DNA of 64,000 nt from Silurus meridionalis. Taxonomy: Eukaryota > Chordata > Actinopteri > Siluriformes > Siluridae. Within the stretch, counting starts at the first letter, position 1. Every line of letters starts with the position of its first letter. The DNA is taken from assembly GCF_014805685.1 (NCBI RefSeq), contig NC_060900.1:9007950-9071949 (forward strand). The letters are read 5' to 3'. The notes under the pieces are model-generated. The model did no database searches. It had not been told where the DNA came from and saw only the letters and a list, made by a program, of their open reading frames with translations. This document shows positions 50,815-62,774 of this stretch, in pieces. A program made the translations under genes and the position numbers.

Positions 50815-51140
50815 AGTATTTTTTCATTCCATTCCAGATTTAGTCTCCCTTTGCTATAATAATAACTTCGGCTCTTCTGCAAAAGCTTTTTACTGGATTT
50901 TGCAGCATGGCTTTGGGGATTTGTAGCTATTCAGCCACAAGAGCATTAGTGAGGTTGTGTTTAGAGGGGTTTAGTTCAGGGCTCAGTGCAGGCCAGTGGA
51001 GGTCTTCCAACTTAACATGAGCAAACCATGTCTCCTTGGAGCTTGCTTTGTGCAAGGGGCTTTTTTAAACTGGAACAGGTTAGGGTCACTTAGTTCCAGT
51101 GAAGGGAAATCTTAAATTTACATTTAACATTTGCTTGACC
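50815..51140 (-). mobile_element. Tc1-like 5' fragment, inverted relative to 36515
   Basis: TTCCAGATTTAGTCTCCCTT, AGCATGGCTTTGGGGATTTG, CAGCCACAAGAGCATTAGTG, CAAACCATGTCTCCTTGGAG and GAACAGGTTAGGGTCACTTA read as the complement of the transposase region seen at 36515-36935. Degenerate. Confidence 0.75.
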
Positions 51141-51984
51141 CAAGATCATTAAAGCTGAAATGGGTCCTTACCAATCAACATATACAGCACCCCCTCCTCC
51201 CCCTCCTGCTAATCATCTGTCTTCAAGAAACAAAAGACAAGAAACACTCCAGGCCCAGACTGTGTTTCACATGCCTGTCTTAAAGTCTGTGCTGACCAGA
51301 AGAAAGTCTCTGCTGACCCCCTTTCTTGATGCATATGTTCAGTAGATCATTGGAGCAGTGTGAAGTATCCTTTTGCTTCAAATGCTACACCATCAGCTAG
51401 TTTTGGCCATCTGAAGGACATCACTGGACCTGTGCTGAACCCCCTTCAGTATGCTTACAGAACAAAGAGGTCTGTATAATGCAGTCAACACAGGACTGCA
51501 TTACATCCTGAAATACCTTGACAGGTAGTCTTATCATGGAATATTAGTTTTGTAATGAGTTTTTTTGCAGAACACAGACTTTCCAACAGATGGGGTTAGT
51601 ATTTTACTGTGCTTAAGGTATTTCACATCTTGTGAGTGTCTGCTTTTCTAGGCAATGTAAAAGTAAAATAATGTACTGAAATACTTTTTAAAATAAATAA
51701 TAATGATAAAAAAACAATTACAAATTAAACAGAGGATAATAATTTGTAGAGAATTAGTTTTTCTATACGTTGTAGTATTTAAATAAGCAGCAGATGGCTG
51801 TTTCATCATTTGATAGTTTTACTGTAGAATTTATAGAAGATGTAGAAAAAACAATCAAGAAGCAAAAACATACTGAAAATTTAGGATATTTAAATAGTTC
51901 TTAGATTAAATGAAAAAAAAAGACCTGTTATAAACATCTCCCTTAGAGATATTGATTGTCGTTTTCGAGCTCTGGCACAAGCAA

Positions 51985-52150
51985 TGGGTTCCACAGTGGA
52001 GCACTGGTTGCAAGCTACTCTAAATGCAAACCAGCTTATGGCAGGGTTCCATTCACACACTGACTCACACCTAGGAGCAATTTGGAATAGACAATCCACC
52101 CGCTGTAATGCATGCAGGAAGACTGGAGAACCAGGAGGAAACCGAAACAA
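51985..52150 (-). repeat. tRNA-related fish repeat, antisense copy
   Basis: GCAATTTGGAATAGACAATC, GCATGCAGGAAGACTGGAGA and ACCAGGAGGAAACCGAAAC are the complement of the pattern at 21375-21560. Confidence 0.55.
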
Positions 52151-52317
52151 ACATTATTGTATTCATTTTATCAGTCAATATTTTTGCCTGCATTGCAGTA
52201 TACACTGTGGACTGCATGCCCCTGGATTAAAAAAACTAGTTAAAAACGTGTATTCTTTAATAATCACAATAATATTATAATAAAATTCCTATAATACTTA
52301 AGGAGTAATCTTATCGA

Positions 52318-52320
<3 letters not shown>

Positions 52321-52390
<70 letters not shown>
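52321..52390. repeat. (TA)n microsatellite
   Basis: About 35 TA units. Confidence 0.97.
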
Positions 52391-52394
<4 letters not shown>

Positions 52395-53444
52395 AGGATA
52401 CAGATCATTGTTGTGACAGTCTAGCTGAATGACAAACAATGAGTCATGGCAAAGTAGGTAGAAGCTACTTAATTAGCTACTTAAAAAAAAATAATTCAAG
52501 TGAGAATAACAGATTCAAAATGTCTAGTGACCTTCCCACATGCAAACATTGGGACATAGTCAATTCTGTGTCCTGTGAAATGTAGGTCCATAACTAATGA
52601 TTATTTTGTAACTGTGAAATCTAGCATTTTGTTTCCTCTCTTGAATGAAAAAACTATTTTTAAAATATACTATATTAACTATAACAAATCAGCTACTACT
52701 ATTTTAAGAGTTGTGCATGGATATTAAAGCAAGATTAGTTCTCTGATAACTTTCGCGGACACTGACGAGCTCTTCTTTCTCATACTTTCCAACTTTGATT
52801 TTTTTCTGAACCCAGAAATATTTCTGTACATCCAGAAATACATTATTTTCAAGATACAATAATTTTAAAATACAAGATAAATTCTTTCCTAAATGTATAG
52901 CATTCCTTAAGTTAAATTCTCATACATTTTAACACTTACACTACTGCTACTACTACAGAACTCTTAACTAGGCTTAATTAAACAATATAGTTATACTACC
53001 TGAGAAAATGTTTTTGATGGCTGGTACCAGTAACCTTGTGGTCAGTTTCATATTCAAAAGTAACCCCAAATTAAGATCAACTGTTTTTGGTCCATTTTAT
53101 TTGCCCCTTCTTGGTTTCATATACAAAAGCCATGGTCCACAAAGAGTCTACAAAGCACGTAGAAGATACTGATAAACAAAAACATCCAATATAAACATCC
53201 AGAGCCAACTGAATCACTTCAAGCCATTGAGCAAAATATGAGACAAGACCCATAATAATCCCCTAATTCCAAAAGGTATTGTTGGGCAATGCCAAAATAA
53301 CACCATGCCCATAGTGCAGCATGGGGTGGCAGCATTCTTAGGGCTGGTTTTCTACAGTCAGAACTGAAGCTTTTATCATAATAATTATTATTATTTTTTA
53401 AAACAGCCAGTTTAGTGGAAAACTTACTATCTGCTAGCATAGTA

Positions 53445-53690
53445 CATGTCACAGCAGGTGAGTCGAGACAGATTCAAATGCAGGGAGCAGTTTAATGAAA
53501 ACAAGCTGGATGACTGATCCAAAGTAAATTCCATAGCTGTAACCCAAAAACATGCAAAGTTCAAACAAGGTGCAAACAATGAAGCAAATCCAAGAGTACA
53601 GCGGAAGTTTGAGCTTTACTTTGCAAAGGACAAGTACAACTGATGCTTCTATATACTATATATATATCTCATAATAAGTGTTTTGTTACT
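53445..53690. repeat. dispersed-repeat-like stretch
   Basis: GAGACAGATTCAAATGCAGG, TTAATGAAAACAAGCTGGAT and CAAACAAGGTGCAAACAATG look like a known type of fish interspersed repeat. I cannot name the class and see no ends. Confidence 0.3.
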
Positions 53691-53949
53691 AGTGTGGGTG
53701 TGATTAGTGAACAGTACTGGGCAATTAGTAATCAGGTTGATGTGAACGCTGTTGCTGGGAAATGTACAATAGTCTCTGGGAAGCCTGCTTGTTTGCTATA
53801 GTGTGTTTTGGAAAGCAAAGTTCTTGAAGGCTGTTGCAGATTATCTGATCGTTAGTTGAACATTTAAAGGAATTTGTATGTCACAGAATCTCATCACAAC
53901 AATCACCCAAAGCATACTAAATCAACAAAGAAACATCCCGAAAGAAAAT

Positions 53950-54115
53950 CAGAGATTTGACAGAGCCAGATCCCAGACCTAAATGCAAATAAAAATGTAT
54001 GGGTGGCCTGAAACAGGTTGTGGACAGGATATGTCCTTACAATTTTTAGATCTGGATTGTTTCTGCAAGGAAGAGTGGATAAATATTTTTATATCAAGAT
54101 GTAGCACACCGCTGC
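53950..54115 (+). mobile_element. Tc1-like 3' transposase fragment, second family
   Basis: AGCCAGATCCCAGACCTAAA, then sequence corresponding to the family's LNPIENLWGDLKRAVHR, and GATCTGGATTGTTTCTGCAA with GGAAGAGTGGATAAATATTT (family: DLECFCKEEWANI). Several stops and indels. Confidence 0.7.
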
Positions 54116-55284
54116 ACACTAATGCAGCTAAGCTACTGAAAGGTTTTTTCCCTTAAACATTTTAGGAAAATTTTTCATTAAAAGAGCGTCATTCTTTTGT
54201 TTTTAACAACAAAGGTGTGCTTAACTGAGTGCACAATACCAGTACACAACTAACTAAGGGGAAGCCTAATACTGTAAATGACATCTTGAGCATGCCCAGG
54301 TCTATACAGAGGGTGGCATGGCTGAACAATAATGTATGCCTTATGGAACACAACAATGCCCAGTTGTGTGCTGAATGGAGGACAAAATTACAATCATCAA
54401 GCCACCCACATCTCAGTAGCACAATATGTACCAATAACAGTTCAAAGTTCTTCACTACTTTAGAATGCCAGTAAAATACCAGGTTTCAGGAAATAATTGC
54501 CATGGCAACATACAAAGAGAACATGCAGCTTGGCACAGGCTGCTATCAGAGCAGCACAAAGTGCCTATTTGACTCAGTGCAGTTTGAGCTGACACCTGTT
54601 ACCCCCTTGTGCTCTTTGCATTTCGAAAACTTAAGTCTTAATATTCAGCAGCTACATTAGATAGCAATACAGAATGATTGAGCTATTGTGAGAGAGGAAT
54701 TTAAGTATAAGGGTTTCCTGAAGTTTAGACGCATTAAGGATCAAATTTAGCAATATTTTTATTATTGATTTATGAGTTTAAAAACTCATTAATTCGCTTG
54801 TAAATAGCAGAAATTCAATTAAATTACTAGTTAAGATTTGGGTTTTACTGACCTTGATCATACTGTTGCACATTTGAAATATCAGATTGTAGACAATGTA
54901 ATAATATTTAAATCAGGTTCCTCTTTATTAAACACAACATAAAAACACAAAACGGAGCAAACACATGGCGCATCTCTCCCTCGTGCTCTCCACCGATTTA
55001 CAGGACAGAGAAACTTTCTCAAGCTGGCCAACTTGAGCCTGTTAATGCTATGCATCTTTTGAAATGTGCTTGAATCAAAGTAAATGCATTGTTGTAATAA
55101 ATTAATATTGAATTAAATTAAATTGTAATATAACAAAGCCAAATTATAAGCACTATTTCTGTTTACCACAATACCTTTTGAGTCAAGACTCAAATTATTG
55201 CTAATGCTAGAGAGCAAAATAAACACTGAAAAGCTGTTTGTTCAATCCAAGAACACCTGATGTGAAGTGGGCATACAGCCTGAA

Positions 55285-55510
55285 TAGAATCATACACACA
55301 CATTCATACAGGAGGGAAATATAACATAGCCAGGGTACCTACTGTCATGTTTTTGGGATGAGATAGGAAAAGAGAAAAAACTCATGGGAACCCATGTGGA
55401 CATAAAGATAACAAGCAAACCTTTTAAAACAATAACTCAAGCTCGGAATTTAACCTGAGACTCTGGAGCTACGAGGTGCCTATGCTACTTGCTTTACCAC
55501 TCTGATACCA
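55285..55510 (-). repeat. tRNA-related fish repeat, antisense, diverged
   Basis: CATGTTTTTGGGATGAGATA, AACCCATGTGGACATAAAGA and GATAACAAGCAAACCTTTTA, then TTTAACCTGAGACTCTGGAG and GTGCCTATGCTACTTGCTTT follow the same layout as 21375-21560 on the other strand. Confidence 0.5.
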
Positions 55511-55857
55511 TCTATGTTAATTTGATGACTGGCAATCCAGCAAATCATACCTTTTATCTTTAATTCTGTTGCATCCATGTGTATTCTAACTGATGCTGTG
55601 AAATGCAAAAAAAGGACCTGGTAAAGTGCATTTAGGAAGTATTGAGACTTTTTCCTTATTGGGTCACATACCAGGTTAAATTATTTTATCATTAATCTGT
55701 CAAAAGATCTTCACCATTAAATTGTTAAATGTCAACAGGGTTGTCTGCAAAATACCATAAATGAATTTAGGTGAAACTGAAAAAAATTTAATAAATAAAG
55801 CATGCAGATATTAATTCACTTTATACATTATGTACATGCAGCCTTGTGGATTTTTAC

Positions 55858-56520
55858 CTGGTTCTTGTCCTTCATTGCACTCATCTGCTCCTTCACCATG
55901 GCCACCTTTGACACACTCTCTTTTCTTATGCCACGTTTCTTCTTTAATTCCGGACTCCAGAAGGTTTTGATACTGTTGACTGAACTACTAAGAGTGTTGT
56001 CTCTCAAATCTAGCTCTCTCCGGAACATGTTGTTATCCATTTGCAATTCTCTTAGATGCTCTATCAGGGGGTTTCCTTCTCTTCTGGCTACACCTCGCAC
56101 AGCTTGTCGTAACAGTGGTGAAGAAGGCCACTGGTGCTGTGGGAGGAGGCGTATGGCTCCATGATCTGCATATGCTACTGAATCTAAATGAAGATGCCCC
56201 AAAGATGAGCTAATGCTGGCACTACTGCTTATGTTGGGAGCCTTTCCATGGCTTGTGGTGCGGCCCAGTGTCATAGTGCCTTTTGGGAAGGCAGTGGAGG
56301 CTATAGCCTCATAATCACTCACATAGACAGGGCCAGAGGCTGCATAAGCAGCATTGAGGGACTGGATGTTCTCCATTGACAGGGTCTTTCTGCCAACTCC
56401 ACACTCACTGCCTTTTCTGCCAGCATTTGCCCGATGTCGGCCCACTTTGGGAGAAGAATGGAGTTGAGGGGAATGCAATGGATTAGCCTCAGCATGGCTA
56501 GCTGACTGTGCACTATACAT
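55858..56520 (-). CDS. erc2: erc2 first coding exon (residues 1-221)
   Basis: This exon codes for the N-terminal head of ERC2, a presynaptic scaffold. It opens with MYSAQSAS and contains KTLSMENIQSLNAAYA at residues 45-60, nearly invariant in ERC1 and ERC2; Ser48 matches the serine reported as Ser45 in rat CAST, a SAD/BRSK kinase target. PKGTMTLGR follows, then low-complexity Ser/His sequence, then the start of the coiled coil with NSIKTFWSPELKK at residues 182-194. The ATG at 56520 is chosen because it is the first in frame and an in-frame TAG sits 15 nt upstream (56533-56535). The donor is CAG|GTAAAAA (GT at 55857-55856), phase 0. The linker and residues 120-221 are much more diverged than usual, for example RRELDLRDNTLSSS in place of RKELDIKDSKLGSS. 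Confidence 0.93.
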
Positions 56521-56786
56521 TAGAGTTTTTAACTAGTAGAGCTGTAGCAACATGAACCTTAAAGCTTGCTCACTTGTTTTTCTTTTTGAATGCAGCATTA
56601 TCATAAGGAAACATTTTTGTTTTGTTAAATGTTTGTAATGCTTGCCAGTTAAACTGTCATCAACAGTCTAGTTTGGCATGATCTGATTAGTTCACTTAAC
56701 CCTAATGAAAACGTTAACGTAAACGTGTAATTTTCTGCAAACGATGTGATAAACTAGTGTTGCAGCTGCATATAGGTCTTTCTTAC

Positions 56787-56830
56787 TGACAGCCTGGTAG
56801 TTAAGGACCTCAGACCTTCTGTTATATAAC
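56787..56830 (-). other. erc2: possible 5' UTR exon or 5' UTR splice acceptor
   Basis: On the minus strand a long pyrimidine tract (about 56833-56870) ends in CTGCAG, with the AG at 56832-56831. Forty-four bases later comes GTCA|GTAAGA, a good donor (GT at 56786-56785). This could be a 44-nt untranslated exon. Alternatively the acceptor opens a longer exon that runs straight into the ATG exon at 56520. A weaker acceptor, TTGCTACAG, ends at 56542 and would be used in the first case. Confidence 0.35.
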
Positions 56831-57517
56831 CTGCAGAGAGAGAAAGAGAAAGAGAAATGGAGAGAGAATGAAAGTAAGCAAAAGAAAACAGATTGTCAAT
56901 ATATGTAACTTATTGTGGATATCAAATACTAACGCCATGATTTGGTCATTCACATGTACAATTCAGTGACCTAATTTTGTATATTTTCAACTGCTTTGAA
57001 TAATCTACATTACTTTAAATAGACTATTAGAGAGATTTGCCAATTATAGTTAATTATATCATTATTATTCACACACTGCTGATTAATTTGACACAAAATA
57101 TTTGAAAATAGGCCCAAAATCATAGAACTCTAGAACGTTAACATTATGTTCTGCCTGTTCTGTATAGCAAATGGGAAATAAATAATGTTGTGGGATTCAT
57201 GAGGGATGAAATGAAGTGTAAACACTTGTGCTTTAGAATGGCTATTAGTCCTATCAGATGTAGCTAGTATGCTTGAGAAGATACTAGCTGTTAACCATAT
57301 TTGTTTCTACAAAGATTTTAGGCAAATAATCTGAATGGCTGGGTAGTTATTTTAAAGGTTTTACTGCTGCCCCCTAAGCCAACTAACATTAAGAGACACA
57401 TTTTCATCACCGCCACATTCATCCAGTAATCAGCCATTCATGTTGCAGCAGCACAGTGCAAATGATTAGAAATTAAGTAATACATTCAAATAATTATTTT
57501 TAAATTAAGTAAAGATG

Positions 57518-58065
57518 TACATTGTAAAAAAAAAAATCCTGTAAAAAATCTGCCAGCTGTGGTTGCCAAAAATCAACCGTAAAAAAATAAGATTTAATTG
57601 TACTTCATTGTAAAGAAAAAATTGTCCAGTTGATGAACAGTAAAATACTGTCAGCTCACGTTAGCTCATTTTAATTGAAGAAAGTAATGTGAGCATGTTA
57701 GTACCATGAGAAAAAACTTACAGAATGCAAAATCATTAAAAGTATTAATTAAATTGAAACTTTATGTCAAAACTCTTGCAGATTACAGCAACACACATTC
57801 ATGTGCAATTGAAATTTGTGAAGAAACATTGCATCAGGAACTACACAGATACTGCCTTTATATAATAATACATAATAGCTTATTTCTCTGTCTATCCTCA
57901 AACTTAAACACAGGCTCTACTCTCCTACACAATGGTAACCCACAAAACAAACAACAGGAAATTGACTGTTAGGTTTCACAGTATTTTTACAGTAAAATAC
58001 TGGCAGCAGGTTTGCCAGTAATTTACTGTTTTTTTTGGTTTTTTTGCTTTCAGAAATAAATTTTA
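57518..58065. mobile_element. possible foldback-type DNA element
   Basis: The left part has CTGTAAAAAATCTGCCAGCT and GTGGTTGCCA. The right part has TTTTACAGTAAAATACTGGC and AGCAGGTTTGCCAGTAATTT, approximately the left part inverted. Repeated TACAGTAAAATACTG-like words recur. No ends with a clear target duplication were found; the 88-codon frame inside has no family resemblance. Confidence 0.45.
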
Positions 58066-58189
58066 CAGTATATTATTGATAAAATACATTTTCAAATTGT
58101 GTTTTTTTATTTCACACATTTAAACCCTTTAATCCTACAGAAAAATCCTACATTTAAAAAAATTATTTACGTGTGTCCACACAAAAGAG

Positions 58190-58353
58190 TGCTGAAGTAT
58201 TGCCAAACTGCCACTCTTGGGCCCTTGGGGGCACCTTATCATGGCTGACCCTGTGCTCAAACCCCAGCTTCCAAAAAAACCAGCTGGGATATGCAAAGAA
58301 AGAATTTCACTGTGAATTTCTATTCTATTCTATTCTATTCTATTCTATTCTAT
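58190..58353 (+). mobile_element. 3' half of tRNA-derived SINE with ATTCT tail
   Basis: CCAAACTGCCACTCTTGGGC, CTTATCATGGCTGACCCTGT, CAGCTGGGATATGCAAAGAA, AGAATTTCACTGTGAATTTC, then seven ATTCT units. Same SINE family as 31820-31935; the head is lost. The microsatellite is the SINE's own tail. Confidence 0.75.
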
Positions 58354-59890
58354 AAGTAACACTAAAGCAGTGATAAAGTTAATGAGATAATTAATTGACT
58401 AATTTAATGAGGATTAAGCTTTAGTGATTAACACCTGTGAACAAGCAGAATCACTGCAGGAAAGTGAAACAAGAGCAGAGAAACATAACTTATAGCCAAA
58501 GCCAAAGCCAAAGATGAAATCAAGTGAAAATATAACGCATAAAATGTATTAATATCTCAGCAGAGAATGATTAAACAACCCCAAAACAGCATGACCAGCT
58601 TCACTTGCTACAAACCAGTGAAACTTTATTTCTATACCCTAGCTCTAAAGGTTTTGTGAATAAAATGTTTTTAAAATCTTTATTAATTGTTTGTCAAGTT
58701 ATTTTGAAAAATCCTATTACTATCATAAACAATATGAAATGAATTAGAAATCACCCATAAAATCAAAGATAAGTTCCTACCATTATATTTACCAAAACCT
58801 CTAAATTACAATTTCTTTTGACTTTTCTTGTCATAACAAATGTGCTTTGCATGCACAGCTACAACAGCCAGAGAAAAACTAATGTTAAAGTGCCAAGGGC
58901 CAAGAGCCCAACTAAAGCAACCACTGATCTCCAAAAATAGTCAAGTCAAACAAAACATTTTCAAATCTTTAAATTCAGTTGATTTCATCAATGGCTGTAA
59001 CTGTATGTCAGCTATAGTTTTGTTTCTTGTTCTTTCTCGTTCAGCAGGTTATTAGGGGGTAATTAGGTGTTTATTAGGGTCTAAATTCACTCATTTGTTT
59101 TCATTCACTCTGTCAAGTGGACTATACTAGTAAACTAATGTAGGGAATAGTTTTCATAAAGCAATAAAGCAAAAAAAAATATTAAGTTTACTTGTATTTA
59201 CGTTAACATCTTAAACATGTAATTTCATGTTTTATAATTTACAGGTTTTTACACTCTCTGTTTTGAATTCTTTCACTGTTAAAACTATGAACAGTTAGTT
59301 ATATCTCAGTGATTGTGACATGGCTGTTAATACCAGATGGGCATTCATATTTTTTAGCACTATTGAGTAATTTCACACCATTTTGTGTAAGCTCTAGATA
59401 TTGTTGTGTGTGAAATTTCCAAGAGATCAACAGTTTATAAAATGCTCAAAGCATTTTAAAAACCTTTTAAAATTTTTGAATTATTTTCACTGCTGAAACT
59501 AATAAAACCATATAAAGCCCACCTCAAAAGAAAGCAATTATTTACAGCTCAGACCTCTTTAAATAAAGTAGTCTTTTCTGGAAAACTCATAAAATGGATT
59601 GAGAAAATCCGGCTGCAGTCCACAAGAGCACCTGGGACTTAATAATTCATTTTTCAACAAAATGATATCCCAATATTAAACATACGTTGCACTTAAGTGG
59701 TTTCAGACCAAAGGATATATGTGCTGGGGTTCAATCATGGTGGTCCCTATTTAAATAGAATAATAGAGTGTGATAGTGTACAGGTGTCACACTTTTTTCA
59801 TTTATTGCTAATTATATACAACAAGCTGCTGCCAAAGGTGGTCCTATAAAACAGCAGGTCCAAAAATAAGACAAGCATGTTCTGAGAATG

Positions 59891-59930
59891 TATTCATTCA
59901 TTCATTCATTCATTCATTCATTCATTCATT
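59891..59930. repeat. (ATTC)n microsatellite
   Basis: About ten ATTC units. Confidence 0.96.
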
Positions 59931-61732
59931 TTAGCTCATTTCAAAAATATATAACTTTATATTGCCTATATTTTAAATTGTAGCTAAAGTTAAGTTAAAC
60001 ATCTTAGCATATTTTCACACTTGCTCCATTTTAACGGGCTAAACTGCTTTGAAATGGATCGCAAGCAAACAAGGTTTGGCTCATTTTGTGGGAGTGGAAA
60101 TAATTCACTCCAAATTTTGCTTAATGTCTTAAAAAAACCTGCCGCTTGCTGTCCACACATAGCTGCATTTTTCTGTCACACTCAGTTAAAAACAAAGTGA
60201 AACCACATATAGAGGCATTCTGGTAATTGTGTTACTGAACATAAGCATGTCTCATTGATAGGAAAAATAGTTGCTGTATTATTTTTGGAATATATGTACA
60301 GTAGAGTGCATATGTATTTTTCAAACCACAAGCAAGTCTAAGGCATGAATCATTGGGTGGTTTTGATGGTTCAGCAATTCTCCATGCTGCTTGCCTTTTC
60401 CATATGCTTCTGATATTTCAATTCAGTTCTTTGTTCTGCTCACTCTACTTTTATTCTTCAACCAAATTGCAGCATCATGTATGATAATTATTTCAAATCA
60501 TCCACGTTATACCATGGGCTCTGAGTTCTAAATTAACTCTGTACATTTAATTTATTTAAAAACAACTGAGAAATTTAATTTTGTCCAATAGCTAATTGAG
60601 ACATGAGTGTGAGACATGATGTCAGAGCTTGCCGACATTCATTCGCACCTCTCTACAAACCAGCTGGGAGTTGGGAGACTTTAGTGTACCTGTGTCCCCA
60701 TCCCGGTAAACAGTAAACTGGTAAACTTTTTTATTTGATTCTAACCACGTCTAACCAACTCGCAAAATGTGGAGTTCAATATTCACCACTGGAAAAAAAT
60801 CATGAAAGTCCATATACCCAGAACACACTGCAACCTGCAAAATTGTGTAGGATGTGCCCAAAAACAGTGACACTTTGTTTGAGCATCGAAGCATCAAAAG
60901 CACTGTACTTAATCTGATCAAGCTTGTCTCACTTGTCGCAGGCTAGTAGCAGGAGGAAGTACTGCATATTCCTCAAGTTTCATGTCTGAAAGATCTATTT
61001 TAGTGGTGAGAAATTGTAAGCAGTGAAAACTGAAAAAAAAAAAAAAAAGGCTCAAGTACTCATCATAATAACAGTCATCCTACAGAAAATTGCACAGGGT
61101 AGACAGATGGGGGGTTTGAAATCCTGCCTCTCAGTTAAAGTGATTGGATGTTGAGCCCATGTAAATAAGCCTGTCCTGGGAGTGGATAAGAAGATTGTTA
61201 ATGACCGCACATGTCAACCCCTTTGGATAAAAAAAATAGATCTGGTTTGCAAGCAATACTATTTGATTGTATCAATATATAGACACTTGTTATAATCCAA
61301 AAGCCGATATTGTGCTGTTTTACAAAACATGATGTGCATATCACCTTGAAATTCCCTCCAGCCAAGCAAATAGATGACATAATGATGACAGAATGATGGT
61401 GGTCACTATTTTTCCATGATAATATCATTTTTTTCCAAAACATTAGATGTCCCTGTATCCTCTTTAAACACAGTTCGGTCCTGCACTTTCAGCCTCAGCG
61501 CGTTTAATGTCAGTAGGTGATATAAAATCAAGATACAAGCAACGAGATAGAAGCTATTACTTTGCCGTTGAGTAACTCACGTTATTAAATTTTTTAAAGA
61601 AAATAAGATCGGAGTTGCAATTTGATGAGCGCGAAGAGATCAACGACAAAACTGGGCATATATCTTGCGACTCTGTATTTATAACGAAAACTCGAATGTA
61701 TGAAAAAAATGTAATAGAAAGAAAAATCTCAC

Positions 61733-61850
61733 CGGATGAAGTACGGAGCTGTGTTCTTGGTCAGTCGCGAAAACGTCCCACACATATCGCGCGTTCACGC
61801 GGCCGCGCGTATCCGCTGAAATAAACGTTGCGGGAGCGCGCGTCGCTCGC
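61733..61850 (-). other. erc2: candidate non-coding first exon of erc2
   Basis: Reading the minus strand out of the CpG-rich patch, a donor site appears as CATCCG|GTGAGAT, with GT at 61732-61731. An exon starting in the patch and ending at 61733 would be entirely untranslated. The transcription start is not determined; 61850 is nominal. Family knowledge (a non-coding exon before the ATG exon in vertebrate ERC2) supports the layout. Confidence 0.4.
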
Positions 61851-61870
61851 TCATGTTTACTGAGGGTATG
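61734..61870 (-). promoter_or_regulatory. erc2: CpG-rich patch, probable erc2 promoter
   Basis: This is the only dense CpG cluster in the window: between about 61760 and 61855 it contains runs such as tcgcgcg, gcggccgcgcg and gagcgcgcgtcgctcgc, in surroundings almost free of CpG. It lies about 5 kb upstream of the erc2 start codon. That fits a vertebrate gene whose first exon is non-coding. A CpG patch could drive transcription in either direction, so assignment to erc2 is inference. Confidence 0.5.
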
Positions 61871-62484
61871 GGATTTAGGAGAGGTGATTTAAAGGGGCAA
61901 TAGGAGGAAATGACACACGAGGGCGTTAATAACTATCATGACAAGGCAAAGTTAGCAGTAAAACAAGGGCTCCTCAGCTATTATTATAAATATTATAAAT
62001 TACTTTACCCAACATGTTTTTGATTTTCATTGTCAGCAGTGTTGATCTTCATTGTAAACTGCTTTGAGTAAATTTATAATATCCGCCATAATATTACAAG
62101 TCAAATGGGTTGTACTGTAATTGAAACTATATATACAATACAGCACACAGTAAAACCTTCCTCCAGGACCAAGGTGCAACATTAAACAACATAAATGTAT
62201 ACTGGGTGACACAAATCTGTCTAAAATATACAGACCTACTGTATACACAGGACTACATAAAGTGCATGTGCACATATCATTTAAAGCAAATAATTAAACT
62301 GGACAATTAACACTGTGGAAAAGCAGCACATTTAGTGGTCTAGTACCATTTTGTTTGCATATGTGTATCAGTCTAGTCTCTTTATATTAAGAAGTCTGGT
62401 GGTGTGGTCATGAGCACCCAAGGTTCATTGAGGTATGTGAATTTCTAATTAATAAAAACGTAGACAATCTTAATTCACCTTATA

Positions 62485-62580
62485 CACTATTTGGCTAAAA
62501 CACTCATTCGTGATTGTTAAACGTGCAATCCAGATTTACTCCCCCTTTGCTGCCATAATAAGTATCACTCTTTAAAGACC
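62485..62580 (-). mobile_element. Tc1-like terminal fragment
   Basis: TACACTATTTGGCTAAAACA is close to the family end TACACTATATGGCCAAAA, and CCAGATTTACTCCCCCTTTG with CTGCCATAATAAGTATCACT matches the same region at 50830-50890. Confidence 0.65.
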
Positions 62581-62774
62581 ATTTGAAATGTGTATGTCAT
62601 TTTCTTTGGTCTTTATTACATACAATAGATTCGTTACATTTATTTTATCTTTTTTTTTTTATTTTAATTACCTAACATATTTGCAGCAGTCAAACCAGCA
62701 CACACAAAGATCAATTACCTATAAGCAGTTCTAAAATTGAATTTTGTGTGAATTGTGTGATTTTTACAGGTACA

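Larger units (their letters stand above)
50712..55857 (-). other. erc2: erc2 intron between first and second coding exons
   Basis: 5,146 nt without coding exons. It contains a Tc1-like fragment (50815-51140), a tRNA-related repeat piece (51985-52150), a TA microsatellite (52321-52390), a dispersed-repeat-like stretch (53445-53690), the 3' end of another Tc1-like element (53950-54115) and a diverged tRNA-related repeat (55285-55510). The open frames here are short and repeat-derived. 51150-51980, 52400-53440 and 54120-55280 hold nothing I can name. Confidence 0.85.
56831..61732 (-). other. erc2: candidate first intron of erc2
   Basis: No coding exon is visible here. The stretch holds a possible foldback element (57518-58065), the 3' half of a tRNA-type SINE with an ATTCT tail (58190-58353), an ATTC microsatellite (59891-59930) and otherwise AT-rich single-copy-looking sequence. 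58360-59880 and 59935-61480 show nothing I can name. The boundaries depend on the inferred exon 1 and on the acceptor at 56831-56832. Confidence 0.4.

Noticed and set aside
51160..51345. Plus-strand 61-codon open frame with a proline run
   Set aside because: Low complexity next to a Tc1 fragment; no support as a gene.
55802..56164. Plus-strand 120-codon open frame
   Set aside because: Antisense to the erc2 first coding exon, which has conserved family motifs.
61615..61824. Plus-strand 69-codon open frame in the CpG-rich patch
   Set aside because: No family resemblance and no in-frame splice continuation; open probably by chance in CpG-rich sequence on the strand opposite the inferred erc2 exon 1.
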